A stretch of DNA of 64,000 nucleotides from Firmicutes bacterium UBA6113 (GTDB lineage Bacteria > Bacillota > Clostridia > Tissierellales > Sedimentibacteraceae). The position numbers and the translations under genes are program-made. The notes under the pieces are model-generated. The model saw only the letters and a program-made list of their open reading frames with translations. It searched no databases and was not told the origin of the DNA. This document shows positions 25,952 to 35,380 of the stretch, piece by piece (the first letter of the stretch is position 1; every line of letters begins with the position of its first letter). The stretch is taken from the NCBI GenBank assembly GCA_002422545.1, contig DIWF01000017.1, forward strand, positions 107,265 through 171,264. Direction: 5' to 3'.

Positions 25952-26818
25952 TTAAGCATTTGCTTCGCTTTTTCTGCTTTTTCCTCTTTTTGATTTTTTC
26001 TTTGTTCCGCCTTCTTCACTCTCTGCCTGAGCTGCGGAACCTCTTTCTTCATAAGTTATGTATGAGTTCAGTTTTTCTCTTATGTATTTTGGATTTTCAC
26101 CTGACTGTATTGAAAGGACACCTTCCATAATTAGTTCTTTGGCTATCATTTCTTCATCGTGCTTTGCTTTCAGTCTGTTAGATATTGGAACACAAAACAT
26201 ATTTGTAAGAGCCGAGCCGTAAAATGTTGTAACAAGTGCAGTCGACATACCTTTACCGAGAGCATCTGCTCCGCTTGACGTATCCATGTTTGCAAGCATG
26301 TTTATGAGTCCAATGAGTGTTCCAAGCATACCAAAGGCAGGTCCGAAGCTTCCCAATGTATCAAATACTTTCCATGCAGAAGCATGTCTAGCTTCAATGC
26401 AGTCTATTTCATTTTCTATCTGTGCTCTTACCTTTGTAGGTTCAATGGCGTCTACTATGAGCATTACACAATATTTTAAAAACTCATCCTGCAGATCCAT
26501 AGCATTGACTTTTTCCTCGAGAACTAGAAGACCCTTAAGCCTTGCTTCTTTGGCAAGTTCTTCTATGGTGTCTATATATTCGTTCAAATTAATCTTTTCC
26601 CTTTTCATTAGCACCTTTAAATTCTTAGGCACATCTTTGAGATACTTAACCGGAACGGACATTATGGTTGCTGCGAAAGCTCCACCAAATGTAATGTACA
26701 TGCTGGGAAAATCAATAAAGCTTTGTGTAACCTGAGACAAGCTTGACCCGCTTGTTGCGATTCCGTATACTACCAAGGCAACTCCTGCCACCAACCCTAC
26801 TAAAAACGATATGTTCAT
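25952..26818 (-). CDS. motA: Flagellar stator protein MotA
   Basis: The 288-residue product has four membrane segments (about 1-25, 35-55, 150-175 and 185-210), with the large cytoplasmic loop between the second and third. The conserved stretch FGPAFGMLGTLIGLINML begins the third segment, and the Pro of the fourth segment follows MSTALVTTFYGSALTN. The C-terminal tail ends in a basic KKKSKRGKSRK region. It is cotranscribed with flbD and motB inside the main operon. Confidence 0.95.
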   Translation of the reverse strand: MNISFLVGLVAGVALVVYGIATSGSSLSQVTQSFIDFPSMYITFGGAFAATIMSVPVKYLKDVPKNLKVLMKREKINLNEYIDTIEELAKEARLKGLLVLEEKVNAMDLQDEFLKYCVMLIVDAIEPTKVRAQIENEIDCIEARHASAWKVFDTLGSFGPAFGMLGTLIGLINMLANMDTSSGADALGKGMSTALVTTFYGSALTNMFCVPISNRLKAKHDEEMIAKELIMEGVLSIQSGENPKYIREKLNSYITYEERGSAAQAESEEGGTKKKSKRGKSRKSEANA

Positions 26819-26831
26819 CTTTCACCTCTTG

Positions 26832-27029
26832 TTATTCAGCAGTAACGCCTTTTAATATTTTTTGATTGTATTTGATTATTTTATTGACTATTTCTTCTTT
26901 TGAATCTTTGACCAAGTAATACTTTCCTGTTGTCAGGGTTATTTTTGTTTCAGGAATGAATTCTATTTTTTCAATTAAACTTGCATTCAAGATAAATGAT
27001 TCCCCGTTAATACCCAATACTTCTACCAT
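26832..27029 (-). CDS. flbD: FlbD family flagellar protein
   Basis: A 65-residue FlbD-type protein starting MVEVLGINGESFILNASLIE, the usual form and length for the short Firmicutes family (SwrD in Bacillus, which raises stator torque). The ATG at 27029 is chosen because an excellent ribosome site (AGGAGGG) lies just before it. A longer reading frame to 27068 adds unconserved residues. It lies 13 bp before motA, which fits a stator-related role. Confidence 0.9.
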   Translation of the reverse strand: MVEVLGINGESFILNASLIEKIEFIPETKITLTTGKYYLVKDSKEEIVNKIIKYNQKILKGVTAE

Positions 27030-27116
27030 AAGCCCTCCTATTTTTATAAAAATATTAACCACAACCACAACATTTTTATAACCATGGTTAATACTTTTAT
27101 TGGTAAATCAATTGAT

Positions 27117-27176
27117 GTAATGACGGCAATAGATGAACAATGTATCATCGTTCGTCTATTGTTATCCGTCTATTAC
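27117..27176. repeat. Long imperfect inverted repeat between flgE and flbD
   Basis: The arms GTAATGACGG-CAATAGATGAAC (27117-27138) pair with GTTCGTCTATTG-ttat-CCGTCTATTAC (27150-27176) around an 11-base loop, giving roughly 20 base pairs with a small bulge. There is no T-run after it on the operon strand, so it is not an ordinary terminator. It occupies the 166-bp gap between flgE and flbD and may act in mRNA processing or stability (inference). Confidence 0.6.
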
Positions 27177-27195
27177 ACTTTATTATTTATAATTA

Positions 27196-28059
27196 TTATC
27201 TCTTCATGTTGACAAGTTCTTCAAGCATTTCATCAACAACAGTTATTATTTTAGAATTTGCCTGATAACCTCTTTGAGTTATGATCATGTCTGAAAATTC
27301 ATTGGCTAGGTCGACATTTGACATTTCAAGTCCTCCTGTTACAAGAGATCCTGAACCTCCAAGTCCTGCAGCATGGTATGTAATTGTTCCTGTATTGTTG
27401 CCTGCAGTGTAGTAGGAACTTCCATCCAGCTGCAATGCTGCAGGGTTAGGTATTGTTGAAATAGCTATGAGCCCCAATGTTGTAACTTTATTGTATGTTG
27501 CAGCATCTGTAGAATCCAAGCCAACACCTGTTATTGTTCCGTCGCCGTTAATTGTAATATTGCTGAACTTGTCAATATCTATGTCTATTCCAACAAGCGA
27601 TGTTTCAGCAATCGTTGCATTTGCTGCTGCTGTAACATCTCCATTAAGACCCATTACAATGGATCCGTTTGAATCAACCAGCTGTCCTTGAGAGTCAAAG
27701 TTCAATGCACCGTAACGAGTGTAGTACATGTTCCCGCTGGCATCCTTAACCTTTAGAAAACCGTCTCCGTTAATATAAATGTCTGTTTCCTTGTTGGTAG
27801 GAGAGTATCCGGATAATGTATGAATAGTATCCACTGAAGCAATCTGTGCTCCGTAACCAACCTGAGATGAGTTGGTTCCTCCTATTCCGGCAGAGGCCTG
27901 GCCTGGATTGCTAACTGTCTGATAATAAACATCTCTAAATGTTGCACGTTGAGTTTTGTAACCATTTGTATTTACGTTGGCGATATTGTTACCAATTACG
28001 TCCATTTTTGTCTGGTGGCTTCTTAAGCCTGAAACACCAGAGTAAAGTGCTTTCATCAT
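27196..28059 (-). CDS. flgE: Flagellar hook protein FlgE
   Basis: FlgE builds the hook. The 287-residue protein has the axial N-terminus (ALYSGVSGLRSHQTKMDVIG, NNIANVNTNGYKTQRATFRD), the ETDIYINGDGFLKVKDA core, and the C-terminal heptads (MSNVDLANEFSDMIITQRGY, KIITVVDEMLEEL). Its short length is normal for Firmicutes hooks, which lack the extra outer domains of enteric FlgE. It lies after flgD and the TIGR02530 gene, so it is hook rather than rod. Confidence 0.93.
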   Translation of the reverse strand: MMKALYSGVSGLRSHQTKMDVIGNNIANVNTNGYKTQRATFRDVYYQTVSNPGQASAGIGGTNSSQVGYGAQIASVDTIHTLSGYSPTNKETDIYINGDGFLKVKDASGNMYYTRYGALNFDSQGQLVDSNGSIVMGLNGDVTAAANATIAETSLVGIDIDIDKFSNITINGDGTITGVGLDSTDAATYNKVTTLGLIAISTIPNPAALQLDGSSYYTAGNNTGTITYHAAGLGGSGSLVTGGLEMSNVDLANEFSDMIITQRGYQANSKIITVVDEMLEELVNMKR

Positions 28060-28136
28060 AATTAATTCATTCTCCTTTTTTTATTAGCTGTGAGTCCTTC
28101 AAACAATCCGGACTATAACCCCCTAAAAAGGACCGG

Positions 28137-28520
28137 CTATTTTATTACAGCTCCATCGATATTGGTAAATATGTTTTCTTTAAGTTCATTGCTATTTACT
28201 GCTGTTATGACCTTGTTGCTCATGGTGCTCACTATGAATGCCTGATTATCAATCATTACAAGCACATTTTTCAAACCCTTGTCTTTTGCCTGTTCCACGG
28301 CTTCATTCAGTTTATCCGTCACTTCCGGGCTTACATCGATATTTCTTTCAGATATTCTTTCATTTGCATGTTTTGAAAATGTAACTTCATTTTCCCTAAA
28401 CTTTTCTTTGAAGATGTCCTTGAAAGATGAATCTATGTCCTGGTTCTTTTTTAACGGAGTGCCGGGCTGAATACCGTTATTTAAGTTGCTTATTTTTCTT
28501 ATGAAATTTATGTCAGTCAT
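28137..28520 (-). CDS. Flagellar operon protein, TIGR02530 family
   Basis: A 127-residue protein of the conserved but poorly understood flagellar family found between flgD and flgE in Firmicutes. Recognisable elements are VTFSKHANERISERNIDVSP and GLKNVLVMIDNQAFIVST, both near the C-terminal half. The family is suspected to act in hook assembly, but no reaction is known. Spacing to flgD is 11 bp. Confidence 0.88.
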   Translation of the reverse strand: MTDINFIRKISNLNNGIQPGTPLKKNQDIDSSFKDIFKEKFRENEVTFSKHANERISERNIDVSPEVTDKLNEAVEQAKDKGLKNVLVMIDNQAFIVSTMSNKVITAVNSNELKENIFTNIDGAVIK

Positions 28521-28531
28521 TAAATCACCAC

Positions 28532-29056
28532 CTAGTTTATCTGACTGCCTTCAATTGTTGAACCTTCTACTGTTCCATCCTTTATCAGGAAATTTTTGAT
28601 GCTGTTTATTCCTTCAAGCATCTGAGTGACTATGTCCATCTCTGTTACAGTTTCTTCGGATTCGTTTTTAACTTCCATGACATTGGAATAGTCATACTCA
28701 ATATCATTAACATAAAGTTTTATTTCTCCGCTGTGGATAGTTACTTTTTGAACTACACCTTCCTGTATTTCAAGTTCTCCCTTGCTGTTGTAGCTTGCCA
28801 TAACAACATTTTTTCCAATGAGCGAAGTTGCTTGTCCCTGCATTGATATTTCCGAAAGGTCCGTCATTGCCTGCAATGCTGAAAACTGAGCCATCTGGGA
28901 TACAAATTCCGTATTGTCCATTGGATTCATGCTGTCCTGGTTTGTTACCTGGGCAACCATCAAATTTAAAAAGTCATTCATGTCCAGTGCTGAACTGTTT
29001 TTTGTGCTTATATTTAAATTAGATGTGCTGCTTGTGCCGTATGCGTTTACTTCCAT
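28532..29056 (-). CDS. flgD: Flagellar hook cap protein FlgD
   Basis: FlgD caps the growing hook. The 174-residue protein has the signature LDMNDFLNLMVAQVTNQDSM and MDNTEFVSQMAQFSALQAM in its N-terminal 75 residues, followed by a shortened beta region. The C-terminus (KNFLIKDGTVEGSTIEGSQ) is short, as often in Firmicutes. It lies between fliK and the TIGR02530 gene, matching its role with the hook. Confidence 0.94.
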   Translation of the reverse strand: MEVNAYGTSSTSNLNISTKNSSALDMNDFLNLMVAQVTNQDSMNPMDNTEFVSQMAQFSALQAMTDLSEISMQGQATSLIGKNVVMASYNSKGELEIQEGVVQKVTIHSGEIKLYVNDIEYDYSNVMEVKNESEETVTEMDIVTQMLEGINSIKNFLIKDGTVEGSTIEGSQIN

Positions 29057-29074
29057 ATAATCCTCCTTTCTTAG

Positions 29075-30202
29075 TTATGCTGTACTATTCATAATCTGAG
29101 AAAACATGTCATCGTCGTTGTCATCCTGATTTTTTCCACTGTATGTATAATTGTTCTTTTGTTGATTTTTGCTTTGGTCCTGGTTATAATCAAGAGGATT
29201 TTGACCATATGCCGTTTCGTCGTGCTTTACAACAATATTCACGTTGGAATCTACCGTCTTATTCAATACTTTTGCCAACTCCTGTGAATTTGACATGAGC
29301 AGTTTGCTTGTTTCTTCATTCAGCGCCTTGATTTCTACTGTAAGCTTGTTGTCCTCATAGAACATTTTTATGTTTACCTTGCCTAATTTTTCAGGTTGCA
29401 GTTCCATGGTCACTTCTTTTGTGCCGTTTGTTCTCTCACTGACCAACAGTTCAATTTTGTCCTTAATTTGAGAAATGGCTGAAGATTTTATGTAAGATGA
29501 CTCATCGCTTACTTCAATTATTTTGTTTTCAGAAAACATTAATTTGTTTTTTTGTGCCAGCCCTGCGTTGTAATCAATTTCATTCTTAAACTTATTTCTG
29601 CTGTTTTCTATCTGCGTAATTAACTTTTGAGCATATGTACTGATTTCTTTTAAACCTTCCGTCAAAGGAGCATCAAGATTTATTTTCTCCTGGGCCGGAT
29701 TTTGCTGCTCTTGCATCTTCAAGCTTTGCATGGAATATGATTTAGGTTTTGACTGATTTATCAAATCATTTAAAACCTTCATGCTGTCATCAGCCTTAAG
29801 CACTTCATAACTGTCAGTTTCAAATTTCGGTACGTATGCAAGGTATTGGCTAATCACTCCAATTGAAGCAATCAAATCTTCATCCGTGTCTTTTTTTTCT
29901 TGTTCTGTTGGTTCAATTTCCTTTAGACCAATCTGTTCATATGCACCAGTCACTAAATCTGATGATTTGCTTAAATCCATCTCTTTTCCAATCATATCAA
30001 ACAAATTGACAGATTTACCTGATAAATCAGGATTCTCAACCGATGTCGCTGCTACCAAGCTTTCTGGTATGTTTTCTGCCATCAAAGAATCCAACAAGTT
30101 TATGAAAGAATTCTCTTTTGTGCTTACTGCAGCCATGTTTTTTGGCATTTGTCCCAATTGGCCGGGAATAATGCCGCTTAAATTTACGTTCATTATACTC
30201 AC
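29075..30202 (-). CDS. fliK: Flagellar hook-length control protein FliK
   Basis: FliK measures the hook and triggers the export switch through FlhB. The 375-residue product has a variable, polar N-terminal two-thirds and the conserved Flg_hook domain at about 250-345 (VTMELQPEKLGKVNIKMFY, KLTVEIKALNEETSKLL). The last 35 residues are rich in N, Q and D. It is flanked by fliJ and flgD. A second, more distant FliK-C-like protein is at 7681-9117. Confidence 0.92.
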   Translation of the reverse strand: MSIMNVNLSGIIPGQLGQMPKNMAAVSTKENSFINLLDSLMAENIPESLVAATSVENPDLSGKSVNLFDMIGKEMDLSKSSDLVTGAYEQIGLKEIEPTEQEKKDTDEDLIASIGVISQYLAYVPKFETDSYEVLKADDSMKVLNDLINQSKPKSYSMQSLKMQEQQNPAQEKINLDAPLTEGLKEISTYAQKLITQIENSRNKFKNEIDYNAGLAQKNKLMFSENKIIEVSDESSYIKSSAISQIKDKIELLVSERTNGTKEVTMELQPEKLGKVNIKMFYEDNKLTVEIKALNEETSKLLMSNSQELAKVLNKTVDSNVNIVVKHDETAYGQNPLDYNQDQSKNQQKNNYTYSGKNQDDNDDDMFSQIMNSTA

Positions 30203-30231
30203 CTCCTTTCAATATTGTTAAAAGTCATTTA

Positions 30232-30684
30232 TCATACTAAGTAACCCTTTGCCATGCTTTTGTTGGAAACAAACTCCTCAATGAAAAGTTCTTCGCTTTT
30301 TGCCAGGGCACTGTTGTATTTCTCCAATTCTTTTTCCCTTAGTTTTTCAAGGCTAGATATTTCTATATTCTTGCTTACAATTTCATGCCTTTTATCTTCT
30401 ATTTTCTTTAAGATTTTTTCTTTTTCCTCTTCCTTGTTTTCAACTTTTCTCAATATGCTGCTTAAAAGCATTTTATAATAAGACATTTCTCCCACAGAAA
30501 TGGAAACTGATGATTTTTCGGAAAATTCCATGTTAATATCTGAATATTTCTTTTTCAAATTTACTATTTCATTTTCCACTTCTTTGTAGTCATGATTTAA
30601 GTTGCCGAGTTCCACTTTCAAATTTTCTAAAACCTGTTCCTTTATTTCCAAAACCTTCTGCAGCGAAAAACTAAACTTTTTCAT
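30232..30684 (-). CDS. fliJ: Flagellar export chaperone FliJ
   Basis: FliJ is a coiled-coil protein that connects the FliI ATPase ring with FlhA. From the ATG at 30684 it is 150 residues, nearly all heptad-like helix with many K and E residues, starting MKKFSFSLQKVLEIKEQV as the family usually does. Earlier ATGs at 30696 and 30711 are in frame, and the latter would overlap the fliI stop. GGGGGA precedes 30684 by five bases, so this start is preferred but not certain. Confidence 0.88.
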   Translation of the reverse strand: MKKFSFSLQKVLEIKEQVLENLKVELGNLNHDYKEVENEIVNLKKKYSDINMEFSEKSSVSISVGEMSYYKMLLSSILRKVENKEEEKEKILKKIEDKRHEIVSKNIEISSLEKLREKELEKYNSALAKSEELFIEEFVSNKSMAKGYLV

Positions 30685-30700
30685 CTGTTCCCCCATATCA

Positions 30701-32011
30701 TTATATTTCATTCATTAGCTCAAGCACGTCATCATATGTGAATTTATCGTCCACTTTCTGCACGAGGAAGTTGTTTACCGTATCGATTTTGGAAATTGCT
30801 TCGTCTAGCTTCAAGTTGGTTCCCTTTTTATATGCCCCTATGGATATTAGATCATAATTTGCATAGTACACGGAAAGCAAGTCTCTCATTTTTTTAGCAT
30901 TGTCGTTTTGCTCTTTTGACACAATGTCATTCATAAGCCTTGATATGCTTGCATTTATGTCAATTGCCGGATAATGGTTAGAATTGGCAAGCTTTCTTGT
31001 AAGAACAATATGACCGTCAACTATTCCTCTCACCGTATCTGCAATGGGTTCATTTGTGTCATCACCTTCAACCAGCACTGTGTAAATTCCTGTTATGGAC
31101 CCTGTGCTGAAGTTCCCGCTTCTTTCAAGAAGCTTCGGAAGCTCTGCATATATGGAAGGAGTGTACCCCCTGGCTACAGGAGGTTCTCCTGTAGCCAGTC
31201 CTATTTCTCTTTGAGCCATTGCAAATCGTGTGAGTGAATCCATCATCAACAGCACATCTTTTCCTCTGTCCTTGAAATATTCAGCGATTGTTGTTGCAAC
31301 CATGGCGCATTTTACTCTCAGCATTGCAGGCTGGTCGGAAGTTGCTATGACCAGCACAGACCTCTTCAACCCTTCTTCGCCAAGGTCTTTTTCAATGAAC
31401 TCTCTTACTTCTCTTCCTCTTTCACCAACAAGGGCTATTACGTTTATGTCAGCCTTTACATTTCTTGCAACCATTCCAAGAAGTGTGCTTTTACCAACGC
31501 CGCTTCCTGCAAATATGCCCATGCGCTGACCTTTCCCTATGGTGAGTAGACCGTCGATTGCCTTCACACCAAAGCTCAACTTTTCTTCGATTCTCGGCCT
31601 TGATAACGGGTTTATGTACTCGCTGTCAACATAGCAGAACTCTTCGCTGTTGAATTCTTCTCCCCCGTCAATGGGATGTCCTGTTGCATCAACTGTTCGT
31701 CCTATGAGGAAATCTCCAACCGGAATTTTAAGCTTGTTTTTTGTTGACACAACTATGTTTCCAAGACCGATTCCTTTTAAGTCTTCATAAGGCATCAAAA
31801 GTACCCTTCCGTCGTTGAAACCCACCACTTCTGTGCGGATTCTCTTGTCCTTGGAATCATTGAAGATTTCGCATACCTCTCCAATTTTGTACCTGTTTCC
31901 CGTTGCTTCAATCATCATCCCTGATATTCTTTTAACCTTGCCTATGTATGAGCAAAGGTCTTCTCTTGCTATGGTGTCACGGATACTTTTAAGTTTTTCA
32001 TCACATATCAT
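30701..32011 (-). CDS. fliI: Flagellar export ATPase FliI
   Basis: FliI energises flagellar export. The 436-residue product resembles F1 beta: Walker A GSGVGKST at about 169-176, the VGERGREVREFIEKDLGEEG segment, Walker B LLMMDSLTRFAMAQ, and GEPPVARGYTPS. Its ATG overlaps the end of fliH (ATGATATGTGA), indicating coupled translation of the partner regulator and the ATPase. Confidence 0.97.
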   Translation of the reverse strand: MICDEKLKSIRDTIAREDLCSYIGKVKRISGMMIEATGNRYKIGEVCEIFNDSKDKRIRTEVVGFNDGRVLLMPYEDLKGIGLGNIVVSTKNKLKIPVGDFLIGRTVDATGHPIDGGEEFNSEEFCYVDSEYINPLSRPRIEEKLSFGVKAIDGLLTIGKGQRMGIFAGSGVGKSTLLGMVARNVKADINVIALVGERGREVREFIEKDLGEEGLKRSVLVIATSDQPAMLRVKCAMVATTIAEYFKDRGKDVLLMMDSLTRFAMAQREIGLATGEPPVARGYTPSIYAELPKLLERSGNFSTGSITGIYTVLVEGDDTNEPIADTVRGIVDGHIVLTRKLANSNHYPAIDINASISRLMNDIVSKEQNDNAKKMRDLLSVYYANYDLISIGAYKKGTNLKLDEAISKIDTVNNFLVQKVDDKFTYDDVLELMNEI

Positions 32012-32777
32012 TTTTGCTGAGCACCATTTCCTTAAGATTGTTAAGCTGAGTTATTACTCCTGCATCCACTATTCCTTCCGGAGTTTCAACTATTATGCTG
32101 CCTTCTTTCAAGTCACTTGCAATTTCTATTTTAACGTCACTAGATATTTTATTTAGATTGCTAATCAAGTCCTTGTCGGCCTTGATTTTCTTAACATCAC
32201 TTTCATTTGAAATGTAAATTTTTATCCACTCGACGTTTCTATAATCCTTGATTAAATCGTCGATTATTTTTGTAATCACATTTTCATTTGAATCAATTTT
32301 TTGTCTAATGATCTTTTCTGCAATTTCAATGGATAACTTTGCCAGCCCATTCTCATATTTTGAAATAATAGCTTCTTTTTCATTTTCTATTTCTACAATC
32401 ATTTCTGATATTTCTTTTAATCGGGATTGATTCTGCTTTTTAATTTCTTCAGTTGATTTCTGATGTCCATTCAGCAGTCCTTCTTCATATCCTTTATTCT
32501 TGCCTATTTCCATTCCTGCGTTGAAGCCTTCTTCATAGCCCTTTTTCTTAAGCTCCATTATTTCAGATTGAGCGTTTCTTTTTGCTGCATTTATTATTTT
32601 CATAGCTTCTTCGTTAGCTTCTTTTAAAATTACTTCCCTTTGGTTGTAAATTTCATACAGGTCTTCTCTTGGGGTATTTATTACCTTTGGTTCAGGCTCG
32701 GTTTTTATTATTCGGGGCATATTTTTGTCATCAAAAACTACATATTGGGCTTTTATTATATTAGACAATAATATCAT
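32001..32777 (-). CDS. fliH: Flagellar export ATPase regulator FliH
   Basis: FliH binds and restrains FliI. The 258-residue product begins MILLSNIIKAQYVVFDDK, has a long charged coiled-coil middle with GxxxG-like repeats (GYEEGFNAGMEIGKNKGYEE), and ends in the domain resembling the F1 delta/V-type E subunit (GSIIVETPEGIVDAGVITQL). It overlaps fliG by 17 bp at its start and fliI at its end. Confidence 0.92.
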   Translation of the reverse strand: MILLSNIIKAQYVVFDDKNMPRIIKTEPEPKVINTPREDLYEIYNQREVILKEANEEAMKIINAAKRNAQSEIMELKKKGYEEGFNAGMEIGKNKGYEEGLLNGHQKSTEEIKKQNQSRLKEISEMIVEIENEKEAIISKYENGLAKLSIEIAEKIIRQKIDSNENVITKIIDDLIKDYRNVEWIKIYISNESDVKKIKADKDLISNLNKISSDVKIEIASDLKEGSIIVETPEGIVDAGVITQLNNLKEMVLSKNDM

Positions 32778-33768
32778 CCTTTCCGCCTTTGGCTATGAAA
32801 AGCTCCCCTTCTTCTTCCAAGCGCCTTATTACCGAAACTATTCTCTGTTGTGCTTCTTCAACATCTCTCAACCTTACGTTGTGAGTGTATTCAAGCTCAG
32901 ATTTGATTGTTTCAGCCATCTTGGTTGACATGTTGCCAAACAGTACATCGGCAACTTCCTTGTTGGAGCCCTTAATTGCAAATACAAGATCTTTGCTGTC
33001 CACCTCGCGCAGGAATCTTTGAATTCCAAGGGAATCCATTGTAACAATGTCTTCGAATACAAACATTCTCTTTCTGATTTCGTCTGCGAGTTTGACATCC
33101 TTTTTGTTGAGTTCGTCGAATATATATTTTTCGTTGCTTCTGTCCATATTGTTCATTACATCTGCCACGTAGTTTACTCCGCCTATTTCCGTGAAATCCA
33201 CAGAAACAATGGAATTAAATTTCTTTTCCAGCTCCATTTCCACATACTTGATGATTTCAGGAGATGTTCGGTCCATTTTAGCAATTCTTTCAACAACGTC
33301 AATTCTTTTTTCCTTTGGCAGCTCTGCAATTACAGCTGAAGCCTGATCTGCTCTCGCATAAGACAATATGAGTGCTATTGTCTGAGGATGTTCATTTTGT
33401 ATTATTGTAATGAGATTTTTGTAATCTGCCTTCCTGATAAATTCAAATGATTTTGTCCTCATGGTCTTTGTAACTCTTTCAAGTAAACTTGACGCCGTCT
33501 GGGCGCCAAAGGCCTTTTCAAGCACGTTTTTGGCATACTCGAATCCGCCTTCGGTTATTACTTTCTGAGTAAGGCACAAATCATAAAAATCCTTTAATGT
33601 GCTCTCCATTATCTGAGGATTTAAATGCTGCAGCCTTGAAATTTCATATGTAAGCTGTTCTATTTCCTCTTCCTTGAGGAACTTGTATATTTTTGATGCA
33701 TCATCGGCTCCGAGAGAAATAATAATCGCCGCGGCTTTTTGTTTTCCGGTAAGTTTTGTGTCCGACAT
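32761..33768 (-). CDS. fliG: Flagellar motor switch protein FliG
   Basis: FliG generates torque with MotA. The chosen ATG (33768) gives 335 residues and has GGGGGA nine bases upstream. An ATG four codons earlier abuts the ribosome site and is unlikely. The N-terminal (about 1-110), middle (EHPQTIALILSYARADQAS) and C-terminal domains are all present. The charged torque helix region (DSLGIQRFLREVDSKDLVFA) keeps conserved Arg and Asp residues. It follows fliF by 1 bp. Confidence 0.96.
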   Translation of the reverse strand: MSDTKLTGKQKAAAIIISLGADDASKIYKFLKEEEIEQLTYEISRLQHLNPQIMESTLKDFYDLCLTQKVITEGGFEYAKNVLEKAFGAQTASSLLERVTKTMRTKSFEFIRKADYKNLITIIQNEHPQTIALILSYARADQASAVIAELPKEKRIDVVERIAKMDRTSPEIIKYVEMELEKKFNSIVSVDFTEIGGVNYVADVMNNMDRSNEKYIFDELNKKDVKLADEIRKRMFVFEDIVTMDSLGIQRFLREVDSKDLVFAIKGSNKEVADVLFGNMSTKMAETIKSELEYTHNVRLRDVEEAQQRIVSVIRRLEEEGELFIAKGGKDDIIV

Positions 33769-33769
33769 A

Positions 33770-35350
33770 TTATTCTTCATCCCCCTTTATCCAAGTTCTT
33801 ATGAGCTGAGCTGCAATTTCAGGATTTGTCGTTGTAAATTCCTTAAGCTGTTTTTTAATCGCCTGTTCCTGTGTTTCCTGAAGTTTAATTCCATCCTGAA
33901 TATCCTGCCATGAGAAATCACCGGCTGCGGCTGCTTCAGCTTCCGCCTTTGACTTGGCAGCATTCAGAGCTTCCTTTTTCTTCTTTCGTTTTCTTAAGAC
34001 CAAGCTCAATATGAAAATCAGCACGGATAAAACTGCCAGCGCTATTCCGCCGTATATCAGTATTTCTCTCATAGTTATTTGTTCTGCATTTACTTCATCT
34101 GATATGGCAGGCAGTGCTGGAGCATCAGGATCATAGAAAAGCATGTTGTGCAGTGCTATGTCTTCTGTTGAAACACCTGCCGAGAAAGCTATGAGTTCCT
34201 TGACTTCAGTTAATTCCTCATCTCTTATGCTTGCCTTGTTAATTACTGCAGCAACAGTCAGCTGTTCAATTTCGCCCGGATTATGCTCAATTTGCTCCTT
34301 CAGCTGGCTTACCAGGTAATTGATTGAGTTTGAATCTTTAAAATAAATGTTGTCGCCTTCTACTACTACTCCCGGATATGTTGGAACCTCAGCATTTGAT
34401 TCTGTTCCTGATATTCCTCCGACGGTTTCACCGGGACCGGTTATTTCTCTTTCATTTTGTGTGCTTCCGGGAACGCCAAGTTTTGTTTCTTCATCAGGCA
34501 AATACTGAAGCATCTCGCTTATTTTCTTATCAAAATTAATAGTGCATTTTGCAGATACTTTAATATTTTCTTCACCGTATATCTTTGCTAAGAACTCTGA
34601 AACATTTTTGATTGTTTCTTTTTCAAATTCCTTTTCAATTTCCAGCTTAAGCTTTATGGTGTTTGTTTGCTTGATTTCGCCGCTTGCCACAAGACTGTTT
34701 CCTTCAGTATCAACAATAGCAACATTTTCTTCCTTGAGACCTTCAACGCTTCTAACCACAAGCTGCATTATTCCATCTGATTGAGAAGCAGACAATGACT
34801 TGCCTCTTTTAAGATTTACTTTTACTGAAGCGGATGGTTCCGCAGTATTTGTTTCCCATGCGAAGTTTTTTTCCTCAGGTACGCTTATAGTAACAATTGC
34901 TTCCTCAACACCTTCGATTGTCATAATTGATGACTGAAGCCTTTCCTGAAGCTGAAATATTTCATATTGTCTTTTTTCATAATCTGTTGTCATGAAATCA
35001 ATATTTTCAGTAAAAACATCGTAATTGGTTCCGCTCCTGGGGTGCCCTGACTGTGCAAGCTGCATTCTTAAGGTACTTTCCTGCTCCTCTGGTATAAGAA
35101 TGGTTCCGTCATTTTCATATTTGTAATCAACGTTATTTTCCTGAAGCTGCTGCATTACTTCAACAGTTTCTTCCTCGTCAATTCCACTGAACAAAACAAC
35201 ATATTCCTTGTTGTTCAACACAAGTGCAATAATTAAAGACGCCACAACTATGCCTGCAAATCCGCCAATTATAATTTTCCTGCTTTTGCTGCTTAATTTA
35301 TCCCAAAAATCTTTTATACTTTTGACGATGTTTTTGATTTGATCAGCCAT
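33770..35350 (-). CDS. fliF: Flagellar MS-ring protein FliF
   Basis: FliF forms the membrane ring on which the basal body is built. The 526-residue protein has a membrane helix near 25-47 (IIIGGFAGIVVASLIIALVL) and ring-building motifs (YKYENDGTILIPEEQESTLR). A long extracytoplasmic region follows to about 430. A second membrane helix (ILIYGGIALAVLSVLIFILS) leads to a cytoplasmic tail with K/A/E-rich linker and the FliG-binding end (EIAAQLIRTWIKGDEE). Confidence 0.96.
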   Translation of the reverse strand: MADQIKNIVKSIKDFWDKLSSKSRKIIIGGFAGIVVASLIIALVLNNKEYVVLFSGIDEEETVEVMQQLQENNVDYKYENDGTILIPEEQESTLRMQLAQSGHPRSGTNYDVFTENIDFMTTDYEKRQYEIFQLQERLQSSIMTIEGVEEAIVTISVPEEKNFAWETNTAEPSASVKVNLKRGKSLSASQSDGIMQLVVRSVEGLKEENVAIVDTEGNSLVASGEIKQTNTIKLKLEIEKEFEKETIKNVSEFLAKIYGEENIKVSAKCTINFDKKISEMLQYLPDEETKLGVPGSTQNEREITGPGETVGGISGTESNAEVPTYPGVVVEGDNIYFKDSNSINYLVSQLKEQIEHNPGEIEQLTVAAVINKASIRDEELTEVKELIAFSAGVSTEDIALHNMLFYDPDAPALPAISDEVNAEQITMREILIYGGIALAVLSVLIFILSLVLRKRKKKKEALNAAKSKAEAEAAAAGDFSWQDIQDGIKLQETQEQAIKKQLKEFTTTNPEIAAQLIRTWIKGDEE

Positions 35351-35380
35351 TAATAACTCCTAAATATGTACGCTATATTA

